A stretch of DNA of 64,000 bases, taken from positions 434,001-498,000 of the forward strand of contig JANVFP010000002.1 in NCBI GenBank assembly GCA_027919835.1. The letters run 5' to 3'. Under the pieces are notes generated by a model. It searched no databases and was not told the origin of the DNA. It saw nothing but the letters and a program-made list of their open reading frames with translations. The stretch is from Lentinula raphanica (lineage: Eukaryota; Basidiomycota; Agaricomycetes; Agaricales; Omphalotaceae). The position numbers and the translations under genes were made by a program. Shown piece after piece: positions 22,365 through 32,164 of the stretch (the stretch's first letter is position 1; each line of letters opens with the position of its first letter).

Positions 22365-24100
22365 TAATACGCCCATTTTGTGTGCAGGCATGCAATGGCC
22401 TAATTTTAACGATTGGAGCCTTGTAGAGTACTAAAGAACTGTAGTGAGCCTGAGCTGACAGTCAAACTTGTATCATATTAATGCCAGGACGTCAGATCCA
22501 GACAGGAAAACACATCTTGACAAATAATAAGAGTTAACACTCAAGTCCCTTGGTCGGGGAGTCCTTCAAGACAAAGCCACCTCTGAAATGAGCTATCAAA
22601 GGATTATCAACTTAGTTTTCAATGCCTAATGGCCAACTGAGTATGATACTGTACCGAGATGAGCTTAGAACCAATAGATCTATTTGTATTACCATTGGGG
22701 ATGAATTATTCAAGGCCCAGACTCAACAGATCTGTTCACTTAGACTGAGTTTCGGGATGGATCAGGTCACAGGAATGTGACTAAATGGAGAAACAACCAA
22801 AGTGTAGCATCCCAGTTACATGTAGACATTTCCTAAATGGGAAATAGATGCCTGAGATGTACAGCTTTGACCAGGAGTGTTGCAAGGGTAGATCTTTCGA
22901 CTTCACCATTGTTAAACCTCTGCATCTAGTCGATATATGCATATCGTTGGAAAGCTAGAAGTCAAACGAACCTATTGGGACAGGTTTCCCCCTTTTATAT
23001 GTACTCCTATTCAGTTGGAGAGGCATACAACTGTTCACATAGCAGAATCAAATGAGGAAACGTTTGAGTTACCTGTGCAGGAGCTTATCTGTGCCCTTTA
23101 ACCACCAGCATGTGGATGGACGCACAGACCAGGTCCGGATTCGAAGGTCAGGCAACTAGATCTTAACGAAGGACCACCAGAAATGGACATTTTTACTTGT
23201 TTTTATCCTTTTACTCTCTATTTCTCTGGTGTTTGTATCGTTTCTCGTCCTATCTTTCCTTATTTGTATCAGATCTCGGACTCCGTTCTCTCAAATCTAT
23301 AGATCTATTCCATAAAATAGTAAATTGACTACAGATCCATTTGTAGAAGTACTTAAGGATGTAGCCTACAAAAATATATTCAGGTTTTGTGCCCAGTTTC
23401 TCTGACTAGCTAACCTTTGCTCTCATACGTGAGGAGTAAAGGCTTTGTAAGCTGGGCAATCTTTGAAAGTGGTCGTGAATTCTCATCTCATTAGGCCCGA
23501 TATCTTGTCAGTTGATAAAGTCTCAGCTAGATTTGAATCAAAGGTAGATTCCTATCATGGAGATACAGAGGGCTTGGTTCTTGGTTGTTCCAAGTGAGCG
23601 TTCAGAGTTTCGGTGGCTCTGTTCAAGCAGACGTGTGGTGATCGGTGATCAGTAGATCTTCAACCTGGTTCTGATAGTATTTGTGTGGTCATAAAGTCTG
23701 ATCTATACAAGTTCTCTCGTTCCTTGTAAACCCTTTGAGTGGATCACTCACCCCCTTCGAGTCCAGATCAAAAGATCTGTACTTCCATGTCACTTCACTC
23801 TGTTGACCTGTATTGCAGATTCAGTAGATCTTTTAAGACTATCAGTTTGTTCTAAGGTATAAGATCATGCGGAATCTCTGACAACGCCCCACACCTTGCT
23901 TAAATACATTTGACAAACGACATAAGAAGTATATTGGTGATCAGTGTTCAGTGATAAAGTCACTAGGCCATTAGATCTATCCAACAAAGCATTAACTTGC
24001 ACCCTTCATATCCTCATTAGCGGGGAGGTCAAAAAACTGAAAGTTGAGGACCTTGAGGTATTGTATACATAAATTCACTTCAAACTGATAGTTGAAAGCA
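22365..24100. other. Unassigned block of balanced composition, AGATC-rich, possible LTR or TE remnant
   Basis: Base composition changes abruptly from AT-rich to nearly balanced at about 22365 and back at about 24100. No long open frame exists on either strand. A TATA-like CTTTTATATG occurs near 22993. AGATC or AGATCT occurs about a dozen times. A solo LTR or decayed element is the simplest reading, but I could not define its ends. Confidence 0.4.
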
Positions 24101-24159
24101 AAGGTAACTGAGATATAGCATATGCGCACTGTCGTGATGAAGTCACAGGTATCAAGCTT

Positions 24160-24430
24160 GTTTACCTGATTTCATGATTGTTGTAAATGTAATCACTTTG
24201 TGAAGTGCAGTACAGCTTTGCAAAGTAAATTTATTATAATATACCTATTAAATAATAAAAGAATTATTATATATTATTAAATATACTAAATAGCTGAGCA
24301 CCCCCCCGAAGCCCTACTGGCCTACCCAGAAGAGTTTGTTGAGCTTTGAGAGCAAGTCCTGTTACTTTGCAAAACTGTAGTGAAGACTTATTGGACTACT
24401 TTGCGAAGTTTCTACAGCTACAGTGGGTGG
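24160..24430 (+). repeat. Fourth copy of the palindrome/SDYF repeat, joined to a recombinase tail
   Basis: Matches 15490-15755 through TTTCATGATTGTTGTAAATG, a TTTGCAAAGT core and GCTGAGCACCCCCC. It carries in-frame SPVTLQNCSEDLLDYFAKFL. Similarity to the repeat stops at about 24430, where tyrosine recombinase coding begins. Confidence 0.7.
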
Positions 24431-24887
24431 TTTCTCATGAAGTTGTAGCAGCCACAGGGGGGTGGACCTCGCTCACTTTTTTACTTTACTGGCGCCGTTT
24501 TGAAGAAATAATACCTACTCATGTTTGCAAAGCTTGCAATATGTTACAGATCTCTCATTTAAAAGATACCATGAAAGCTTACCAGAAAACCCACAAAATT
24601 TCTAATTCATTATTGAACGCTAGTACATCAGGTATAGATAATTCAGATTTCGAGTAATGATAACATGTTTGTTCTCTCATTGTTAAGCCTTTTGCTCTAT
24701 TTGGGGGTGGCCTCCCGGCTCCTGCCCAGCTCCTCACCTGGACTCCAGCGGTATTGGGAGCTCTAGACTCTATTTGGACATAGGCTTGCCGGAGTCCAGG
24801 GTAGGAGCGCGGGGCCAAGCCCCAGCCAAACACACTAACATTCCATTGTACGCTCAGACTCGGATAGCCTCGATAATAGCTTATTCC
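24431..24887 (+). mobile_element. DIRS-like element remnant: recombinase C terminus and right end
   Basis: 24431-24657 encodes the last part of a tyrosine recombinase (VVAATGGWTSLTFLLYWRRF, with the conserved W and nucleophile Y) closely matching the C terminus of the intact element's recombinase. After the stop come a 10-bp inverted pair (24737-24746 with 24791-24800), the GCGGGGCCAAGCCCC motif (about 24809-24823) and a right end ...TAGCTTATTCC. Everything upstream of the recombinase tail is missing. Confidence 0.8.
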
Positions 24888-24909
24888 AAGATAGGTGTAG
24901 CCTATCAAA

Positions 24910-25220
24910 GGATAAGCAAAAAGAGGCATGAGAGTTCAGTTGAGCACTTAACTCTTTGCAACTGAACTCTCACCGCCGTTGCATACATTGATCTCTTTTC
25001 TCAGCGCCCACCTCCCTCCCTGGTCCAAAATTAAAATTTCTTGCAGAACTTGATCCCTACAGGCACAGGTGAAAACCAGTGTTCCAGATTGACTCCGCAC
25101 ATTCAGGACTCATAGTTTAACTTAGTTTGATTGCCCACCCGCGCGGGGCCAAGCCCCAGCCAAACACACTAACATTCTATTGTATGCTCAGACTCGGATA
25201 GCCTCGATAATAGCTTATCC
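24910..25220. mobile_element. Miniature DIRS-like element (311 bp, internally deleted)
   Basis: The left end GGATAAGC (24910-24917) and right end GCTTATCC (25213-25220) are inverted repeats. The left part contains a perfect 13-bp hairpin (24930-24942 with 24959-24971). The right part (25141-25220) is about 80 bp nearly identical to 24807-24887, the right end of the adjacent remnant. No protein is encoded. It holds only the terminal regions and would need proteins from a full element. Confidence 0.75.
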
Positions 25221-25433
25221 ACTGCCAGTGCATCTTCGAAACCTAAGAGAGCTCTTGCATGTGACCGTGGGGATGCGACTATACAGGAGACTGTGAGAAC
25301 CTGTTATTCCGTCAAAACGCCATTTCTGCCCGATACCGTTCTTCAATCTTTTATCACTTCATCCAACAGCATGTGTGTATACGTTTCCTCCCAGTCTCTT
25401 TGAACGCATATCTCATCTCACATCTGTTGCAGT

Positions 25434-25567
25434 ATGAGAGAGAAGTGGAAGAAAAAGCGTTCTCGTAGGCTTAGGCGCAAACGCAGAAAAATGAGGGCTC
25501 GATCCAGTGCGTCCATCACTTTTACGCGTTCCGTTTTTGAGCTCAATCGTTTCCTTTTGCAGAGTAA
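25434..25567 (+). CDS. RPL41: 60S ribosomal protein eL41
   Basis: The 25-residue, almost wholly basic protein of the large ribosomal subunit, starting MREKWKKKRSRRLRRKRRKM. Exon 1 is 25434-25506. An intron (GTGCGT...TTGCAG, 25507-25562) splits the last sense codon, and exon 2 (25563-25567) supplies AG plus TAA, giving the expected ...ARSK end. Without splicing the frame would run on for 56 unrelated residues. The exon lengths sum to 78 nt (25 codons plus stop), the family's standard length. A 5' UTR intron is possible, as TTGCAG occurs just before the start. Confidence 0.92.
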
Positions 25568-25779
25568 ATTGACGTGGTTGAACAACGAATGCAATTCTAG
25601 CATCGCTGCAATCCGTCGCATGCACTATCATGTTCAACTGAGTTATCCTCACAACCTGAGGACTTGGTGTACCCTATGATTGCGTTTGTCTCACTCATCG
25701 AAACAATACTTATTTGTATCCATCAGCCTAAAGTTCTTTGAATTGACACAAGTTGTATCACAACTATATGAGTATTTAG

Positions 25780-28427
25780 CTACAACTTGCTAGCATTCCA
25801 TGCGTCGTTGAGAGCACTGAAAACGCCAGCTGCAATCATCCTTTGCTCCAGCGTTGAATTGTTGGTGTTGAGTTTGTCCGGGTGAACTTTGGATATAGAT
25901 TTCATGTACTTCACTTTCACTTGTCCTTCGCTGATGAGCTCTGCCATGCTCAGCTTCTGAATGCCTAACTGAGGCCACAATATTGTATCCAACGATGCCA
26001 GCAATGCCCGAATGTTGTTCTCCTTTCCTCCTTTCCAAGCTTGTAATCTAGCCTCGACACTGTCTTTGAGGGCATATCGTTCTGAATCTTCAGACTCGGC
26101 TGCTTCATTGGCAGCACGAAGAGAGGCTAACGCCTGTGATGGAGGTGTAGGCCCTCGACGAGGAGGCGGTCGAACAGGAGGCTGAGGTTTTCGCTTGGGC
26201 GGAGACGGTGCAAGGGCTCCTTGTTGCATTGATCGACATCTCCTCGCAGCGCTCGCACTTTCTGCTCGTATAGACTGGCTGGCCCATTCTGCACCTGCGA
26301 CCTTCTCCCAATCTTTACCGGCGTCATTCCATTTCTCCTGTCCTTCCAGAGCTTCAGCGCGTCGCTTCCAGGCTTTGACCAACGCATCTGGGATATTCAC
26401 CACCTCGCTATGATCAGAACCTTGATTTAACCCTTCAACAACAATCCGTCCACGATCCGTTTTCTTGAGTTCTTCGCGCACACTACTCACTCCGCCAATC
26501 ATATCCTCCACCTGCTGAGTATCAGCAATAACACCTTGTACGTCCCCCGCTTTGAGCCGAACCAGGGCTCGATTGTTCAAGAGCGGTATAAGAAATGCGT
26601 GCCCTGCAGGAAGAATTTGGATGGCACGAGTGTAGGCATTCTCAGCCTGAGGGAAATCGCCCAACTTGAAGAAGTGGAGGCCTGATGCTTTAGATTCCTG
26701 CGATGATGCGAGAGCAGATGCCGAAGCAGATACACGAGTGACAGGATGTGGAAGCAATGGCGCCGGCGATGCAGCGACTGGTATTGGGTCGGGTGCCTTG
26801 GGTTTTGCGTGTCTGAATTTGGAAACATATACACCATTGGAACGGTTTGGAGGATCTACGGCAGCGGAGCTGGTCGCGAGAGATGGCGATGATTCACCAG
26901 AATCAGTGAAAACCGCATCCTCCGTACGCGTACGTCTCATCGTAATCGGTGCCTCTTCAACCGAAACACCCTTTTCCTTGGGAAGGTTTGTTATGGTATC
27001 TGTGGATCCCTCGCTATCCTGCATCCACTTTGGCTTCGTGGAGATCGGTGTCGAACGACCGCTATCCCTTCTACTACTGGACCCTTCTGCATTGGCCACC
27101 CGTTCCTCATAAACTTTCTGGACCCTTTCCTTCCCTTCCTTCCAAGCGGCATTTGCGCGATTAAACAAGCTGAATCCGATTTCGGAAGCTTGAGCGAGGA
27201 TTTTATCAGCCTGGATACCTCCCGACTCCGGGGAGGACGTGTTGGTCCGTTCACGTTGTCTCTGTTGAGCGATCTGCCGGTCACGGCGAAGACGCGGTTT
27301 TGGCTCTTCTGTCGGCGAAGGGGTGCGGTGATCTCGGGTGTTCTCTGTAATTCGACCCTCGTTTCCACCAGCGGCCCCATTAGAGATAAGAATCTCCAGA
27401 GCAGCTTGTACATCCTGCCCCGACTCGGTGGAGGCAAGCGCGGTTCGAGCTTGGGTAATCGAGAATCCCATTTCGATGAGCTGTCCGAGTATATGAGGAG
27501 GAGGGGAATGACTATGGTGAGGACTAGGTCGAGATGCAGGAGAGTCTATGGAGGGCGACTGGGAAGATGTCATTTAACCCGACAAACGCGATTTGGATAT
27601 GTAGCACTTACCGCAGTAATTCTATTCTTCTCGAGACGTTCCCTTCGTATTGCCTCTACAGGCCTGCTCAGATCTCCAAGAATATCATCCATGTCCTGCG
27701 AAGCAGAATGAAGTTCATCGCTCTTCTCAAGAGCGGTACTCTGACTTTGTGAACCAGGTGCAGACAATTCTTCCATGTCCCAGAACGCTCCAGAGGTCGA
27801 CGGCGCGGATTTAGCTACGGATGCAGCGACAGAAGTGGAGCCATTCGCAAAGTCCGCGAGTCCCCAGTCATCTTCAGGCTCGGATTTCTTCACCGAGCTA
27901 ACGGGCTGAGCAACCGGATGCAAGTTTAATCCCCAATCGTCCTCAGGAACAGGTGAAGAAGAAAAAGTAGATGCCTTGGGGAGGGTCTGATTTCCGAGGC
28001 TATCAAGACCATCCCATGCAGATGAAGTAGGAGTCGGGGCTTGGCGCTGTTGCACCGATCGTTCAAGTCGTTCCCTTTCCGCCAATGCAGCCCGTTCCGC
28101 GATAGTCAGATTTGCTGTAGATCGATTTCCGGCCAACGATGAACCAGCTCCGAACAAATTGCTGAATGCATCCGCGTTACTAGTATTTGGAATGCTTTTT
28201 GAAGAGTTTTTTTGCTGAAGGCTGGGAGGGACTGAAGCAGGTGTAGTTGAGCGCGAATTCATCGCAGAAGAACCTCGAGAAGAAAGTTGAGAGAATAAAT
28301 CATTTTGGGTATTTCTAGAATAAGAGGGATTGGGTTGAATCGAAGGAGAACCTAGCGTTTGAGGTTTTTGAGCAGGTTTTGAAGGAGGGGCTGCAGAATT
28401 CCAAAGGTCCGCAAAGGAATCTGACAT
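25780..28427 (-). CDS. SWA2: Auxilin-like J-domain protein (clathrin uncoating)
   Basis: Two exons, 28427-27612 and 27558-25780, joined across a 53-nt intron (GTAAGT...CAG), give 864 aa. The N terminus (SDSFADLWNSAA) is long and Ser/Pro-rich with FADLW/DDWGL-type short motifs typical of clathrin and adaptor binding. A UBA domain (LGQLIEMGFSITQARTAL) is near residues 296-330, tetratricopeptide-like helices (GLHFFKLGDFPQAENAYTRA) near 560-640, and a C-terminal J domain with the HPDK motif near 830. This order is that of yeast Swa2/auxilin, which recruits Hsp70 to strip clathrin from vesicles. It is divergent to SMC3, with a DIRS-like element now between them. Confidence 0.88.
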
Positions 28428-28519
28428 TGTATGAGATAAAATAACATTCAATGTTTTGATTCCTAGAAAAATGAGCGAGAGGCTAGCAGAGCTAGCTTCT
28501 CAGAGGATAAGATAAGCAA

Positions 28520-28582
28520 GGCGATGATGGCCGGTCTCGGCGCCTTGAGCGCTTAACTCTTCTCAACCGTGCCACCATCGCC
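28520..28582 (+). other. Terminal hairpin of the DIRS-like element (left end)
   Basis: GGCGATGATGGCCGGT (28520-28535) pairs with 28566-28582 with one bulge and one mismatch. The 30-nt loop contains TTGAGCGCTTAACTCTT, which recurs with one change in the miniature element at 24941-24957, where the flanking stem has an unrelated sequence. Confidence 0.7.
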
Positions 28583-28673
28583 ATTGCTGCTGAACTACGT
28601 TTTTTGAGACCTTCTCGACTTCTACCTCCTTCTCCTCACGCGTTTTCACTACGAACATCATACCGGGCTCGAC

Positions 28674-30331
28674 ATGACACAGCATACACCCAATAAAGTC
28701 GACGAAACACGCGCCAAACTCTCAGGGATTCGACGCTCGGGTCCTTCCATCGCTCAGGAGGGAAGGCAGAGGAGAACACATGTGGCAGGCTTGGAAGCTT
28801 TCTTGAAGAAACTGCCTCTGGAGCAAAAGTTGAAGAAAAATCATGGGATAGAGGAGAAGAACCTCGAGAGGAGGGAGAAGCATGCAAAATTCGAGGCAGG
28901 ACTGGAGCAGGAGGACGGTTCACCCACGGCCTCGCTGATATCGGTTTCTTCTGAAGAATGGAACACCATACGTAGGAGCAAGACGCTCTTCGAGCGGGTT
29001 AAAGACTATATCCCAGCAAAATTCTTAGCGTGGATGCTGGAGATGAACGACGCCGAGGACGATGCGAGGACGAGCAAGAATCAGCCCCCTGCCCAACGAG
29101 CGGATGTACTGGACTCCACCGCTGGCGCGGCTCGTGGAACTCTAGAGGAACTTGTCGAGACGGAAGCAGATCCAACAAAAGCGAGGACGATCGAGATCCC
29201 ACATCCTCTTCTTCCTATGGCTTCCTACCACCGCTACCTTCCTTTGCCCATTTTCACGGACGAAAACCTTCTGTTCATCAAGAACAACCTCTCGACCTTC
29301 AAAACCGAAAAAATCTACCTGCCAAACACCACCGAAAAGACCACGATCTTGCTACTCAGTGACATCACTGAAAAACTCGGGATCGACCGGGCAAAAACTA
29401 CATCGAGTGAAGGCCTTTCCTACCCAAAATTCCAGCGGGCAGCGGCAAATTTCTTCAGGTTCGAGACTGAGCGGGACCCCAAAGGCAAGGAGGGAAATCG
29501 TTCGAAGTGGACCCAGAGACATTTTCTCTTCTGGACGAACCGCCCGGACGCGGAGGACACATACCACATCTGGAAGCCAAGGGAATACGAGATGCGAGTT
29601 GACCGACAGAATTACAATACGGCCTTCGACATCAACAATTATCGTCTTGCCTGGAATCGCGTCCAGATGACCATCGATAACCAGCAACCCCCAGTTACAA
29701 CGTAAGGCCAACTCCATACCTAAATTCCCCAGCTCAATTCTAACTCCAATTCTAATCTGAACTCCTAGTTTTGTTCCTCAGGCGGCATCGGTACCAACCA
29801 CAGAAAGTGGACCGAGCTCAGCTAGGAGGTAAGCTCTAACGCTCTTCATTCCTACAACTCCCAACTCCAAATCTCGCTCCTTGAACTCTAAATCCAACTC
29901 TCAACTCCTAAACTCTCATTTAACTCTCAACTTCCAATTCTTCGAATTCCTTCAATTACTAACAATTTAACAGAAATGACTCTCAGCTACGTCAAAAGCG
30001 CCAGCCAGAGGCAACTTCGTCCTCGGAGCCCTTTCCGAAAGGCAGCAAGGGTGACACCCGCGACCATTGCTGCCTTGGATGCGCAAAAGCGGGGCACTCG
30101 GCTACCAACCACACTGGTCGTCACGGACCACTCCTCTGGGCGCGTTGGGTTAACACCCCAAAGGGATTCGTTCTTGGACTTCCTGAGGGGCCGGAGCGAC
30201 GGATCTGCTATCAGTGGAACATCAAGGGTTACTGCATGTCAAAGGACTGTCCCAACGTCCACGTCTGCAGCTTCTGCGGGAACTCGTCTCATCATGCCTT
30301 CGCTTTCCAATGCCGCTCCCGACCTAACTGA
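28674..30331 (+). CDS. Gag-like protein of the DIRS-like element, spliced, with zinc fingers
   Basis: Exon 1 (28674-29701) encodes a charged, helix-rich region (KVDETRAKLSGIRRSG; YHRYLPLPIFTDENLLFIKN). Direct splicing from GTAAGG at 29702 to the acceptor ending 29973 continues in frame into 29974-30331, giving 461 aa. This 3' exon carries CLGCAKAGHSATNH (C-x2-C-x4-H-x4-H), then a CCCH-type finger CYQWNIKGYCMSKDCPNVH, then C-x2-C-x5-H...C. Such Cys/His arrays are expected for a nucleocapsid. If splicing is not used, exon 1 alone stops at 29705 and lacks the fingers. Stop TGA is at 30329-30331, overlapping the next gene. Confidence 0.72.
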
Positions 30332-32096
30332 AGTCTTCTATAAACTCTCCATTCCTCCAGTGCTTACTTACCACAACTTCTTGGACGGAATACACCGTCG
30401 GGCTCCACTCCCAAATACTCCGAAAGATTATATTGAACTCTACGAACGAATTGTCACACCCTATAACGCCAACGCCTTTGAACACGAACTCGCAGCCACT
30501 GGCCTAACTCATAGATACCCAAACTTAGTAAATCACCTTCGTAACGGCTTCCCAATAGGCTACATGCCAATTCTACACGAAACCTTCATCATACCAAACC
30601 ATGCCTCAGTAGCCCAGCACCGGGACGTAGTCAGAAATTACATCAAAGAAGAGGCCGACGCAGGCCGTATGGCAGGTCCTTTCAATCGCAGCCAGGTCTT
30701 CCAAGTCATGCGAGGACACTTTTTCGTCTCTCCGTTAATTGTCTCCACTCAAATACAAGCACCGGGTAAGCCCACCAAACATCGAGTATGTCGCCACCTC
30801 TCGAAGGACACGCGGGATTCGCAAGGCCGTCCTATGCTCTCAGTTAATTCTTTCGTTCAAAAGAAACTATTTCCCACTCGTTTCGACACCGCAGTTAAGG
30901 TCGCCGATATGGTGGCCAACGCCCCACCTGGAACTCAAGCGTGTTCACTCGATATTCAAAAATTCCATCGGACATGCCCAGTGCTACCTGACCATCGACC
31001 CTACCTGGTAGTCCAAGATGCCGAGGGTCAATTCTGGATTGACTTATGCAACTGCTTTGGCCTTGCCTCAGCCAGCAGTAGTTCCGGGATGATCTCGAAT
31101 GCGGTGGTCGACACTTGGATCAAAAAAGGGCTGGAAGCAATCCTCAAGTACGAAGATGACCTCGAACCTTTCCGGACGGCACTGGCAGATGGAACCTACA
31201 GGTATACTAAAGCAGAGATGCTCAAGATGATAGAGACTCTGGACGTACCCTGGCACCTGTTCAAAGGGGATGGTGACTTTGTTTTTATCACGAAGTTCAT
31301 TGGCTTTCTCTGGGACCTTCAAAGGAAACGCGTCAGTCTTCCAGAAGAGAAACGCCTGAAGTACCTAGAACGGATTCGAGTCTTTATCGCCAAATACTCA
31401 CACTCTCGGGCTCCCCTCTCCGAAATTGAATCGATTCACGGCACACTCTGTCATATTGCGTTCATCTATCACGACGGTCGCACACATCTCCCTGCAATCT
31501 CAAACTTCATGGCCTCCTTCCACGGCTCCTTCGAAGAAGCCCGGGGTCGCTTTCCTAATTCCCAGGTCATTTCAGATCTTCACTGGTGGAAACTTCAGCT
31601 GATGGACCCTTCGTACTATCGGGAATTACGTCCAAGAGGCCCTCTTCAGGACTTGGGAATCTATACTGATGCTTCGACAGAGTGGGGCATTGGCATCATC
31701 ATCCAGGGTAAATGGGCAGCATTCCAACTCCGACCAAACTGGAAGATTCCTGGCAGAGGTATCTGCTGGTTAGAGACTGTCGCAGTCGAACTCGCTGTCT
31801 ACTTCCTTGAGGCCGATTCTTTTCATGACATATACTTACTTTTCCGATGCGATAACAAGGGAACGGTCGGCGCCGTCGAAAAATCTCGCAGCCCAAATTA
31901 TTGGATCAACTCTTCCGTACAACGCATGTGCGGAGTCATTGGCCCACTCTTCATCCAGCCAGAAATTGTTTACATTCCTTCTAAAGAGAATCCAGCGGAT
32001 CCTATCTCGCGCGGGGAACCAGGACCAGCGGACTCTAAACTCAAACTCTCTTTTAAGCTCCCAGACGAGCTCAACGAACTCCTCTTTTATGTTTAG
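30294..32096 (+). CDS. Reverse transcriptase / RNase H of the DIRS-like element
   Basis: The frame is open from 29976. ATG 30294 is the likely independent start (MPSLSNAAPDLTEVFYKLS), giving 600 aa. RT motifs: SLDIQKFHRT (first Asp), NCFGLASASSSSGMISN, and the catalytic box Y-E-D-D at 31149-31160. RNase H follows: IYTDASTEWGIG, WLETVAVELAVY and FRCDNKGTVGAV supply the acidic residues, ending with YIPSKENPADPISRG. No frameshift or stop. The 38-nt overlap with gag, or fusion to gag through a 47-nt exon, would control expression. It copies element RNA, probably yielding a circular DNA intermediate as in other DIRS elements. Confidence 0.88.
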   Translation: MPSLSNAAPDLTEVFYKLSIPPVLTYHNFLDGIHRRAPLPNTPKDYIELYERIVTPYNANAFEHELAATGLTHRYPNLVNHLRNGFPIGYMPILHETFIIPNHASVAQHRDVVRNYIKEEADAGRMAGPFNRSQVFQVMRGHFFVSPLIVSTQIQAPGKPTKHRVCRHLSKDTRDSQGRPMLSVNSFVQKKLFPTRFDTAVKVADMVANAPPGTQACSLDIQKFHRTCPVLPDHRPYLVVQDAEGQFWIDLCNCFGLASASSSSGMISNAVVDTWIKKGLEAILKYEDDLEPFRTALADGTYRYTKAEMLKMIETLDVPWHLFKGDGDFVFITKFIGFLWDLQRKRVSLPEEKRLKYLERIRVFIAKYSHSRAPLSEIESIHGTLCHIAFIYHDGRTHLPAISNFMASFHGSFEEARGRFPNSQVISDLHWWKLQLMDPSYYRELRPRGPLQDLGIYTDASTEWGIGIIIQGKWAAFQLRPNWKIPGRGICWLETVAVELAVYFLEADSFHDIYLLFRCDNKGTVGAVEKSRSPNYWINSSVQRMCGVIGPLFIQPEIVYIPSKENPADPISRGEPGPADSKLKLSFKLPDELNELLFYV

Positions 32097-32164
32097 GTTT
32101 GTAAACTCACACTTCAACTCCACTCAATTCAAATCTAACTCTCTAATCTAGTCCACTATCTATC

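Noticed and set aside
25433..25679. 81-codon ORF at the eL41 locus read without splicing
   Set aside because: Residues after position 24 are translated intron. The spliced form ends at the family's exact length.
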